64,000 nucleotides of DNA from Nemopilema nomurai (lineage: Eukaryota > Cnidaria > Scyphozoa > Rhizostomeae > Rhizostomatidae): positions 1,060,483 to 1,124,482 of the forward strand of contig ML133427.1 in assembly GCA_003864495.1 (NCBI GenBank), written 5' to 3'. A model generated the notes under the pieces. It searched no databases. It saw only the letters and a list, made by a program, of their open reading frames with translations, and was not told the origin of the DNA. The translations under genes and the position numbers were made by a program. Shown here one piece after another: positions 63,958 through 64,000 of the stretch (its first letter is position 1; each line of letters opens with the position of its first letter).

Positions 63958-64000
63958 GTATGGCCCACCTTGTTCGAACTTTACCGTCTCCTATTGACTG

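Overview
The window is nuclear DNA from an animal: AT-rich, with many short exons, GT-AG introns and no operons. Clear bilaterian/cnidarian-type orthologues (axonemal dynein intermediate chain 2, MFSD11, PGS1, NTHL1, DCXR, histone H2B) make it metazoan with motile cilia. A cnidarian such as a coral or sea anemone is my best guess from gene style and compact, intron-rich layout, but no sequence here proves the phylum.

Layout, left to right. 1-2888 (-): 5' part of an L-xylulose reductase gene (DCXR), running off the left edge. 4051-6558 (-): complete endonuclease III homologue NTHL1 (5 exons). It is head-to-head, 220 bp apart, with a 5-exon plus-strand gene (6779-11201) for a conserved uncharacterised helix-hairpin-helix protein. 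The last intron of that gene holds an intronless histone H2B gene on the opposite strand (9819-10223). 11202-14686 has no convincing gene but contains an 87-bp minisatellite.

14687-38085 (+) is the most striking locus: a giant transmembrane mucin-like gene. Its first exon (12.7 kb) is almost entirely a tandem array of a 174-bp (58-residue) Ser/Thr-rich unit. There are 67 full periods, nearly all identical, with degenerate copies at the edges. After the array come a tetra-Arg site, a SEA-like segment, one membrane helix and a cytoplasmic tail of about 610-620 residues with basic clusters, spread over 12-13 further exons. The array carries 12 small indels in four clusters that break the frame; most look like consensus errors, and single-base losses also hit PGS1 and MFSD11 in highly conserved motifs.

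38238-39703 (-): small two-exon gene of unknown function, convergent with the mucin. 41152-44330 (-): PGS1, cardiolipin pathway, divergent from DNAI2 (44968-54671, +, 14 exons). DNAI2 intron 2 contains a 339-bp TA-flanked foldback MITE and a tRNA-derived SINE. 56212-63957 (+): MFSD11 (UNC93-like), 15 exons seen including a 16-nt microexon, continuing off the right edge.

The genes are mostly unrelated housekeeping and ciliary genes. The possible functional pairing is NTHL1 with the divergent helix-hairpin-helix gene. Exon coordinates were derived by hand from splice-site consensus, reading-frame phase continuity and family similarity; no alignment or transcript evidence was available.
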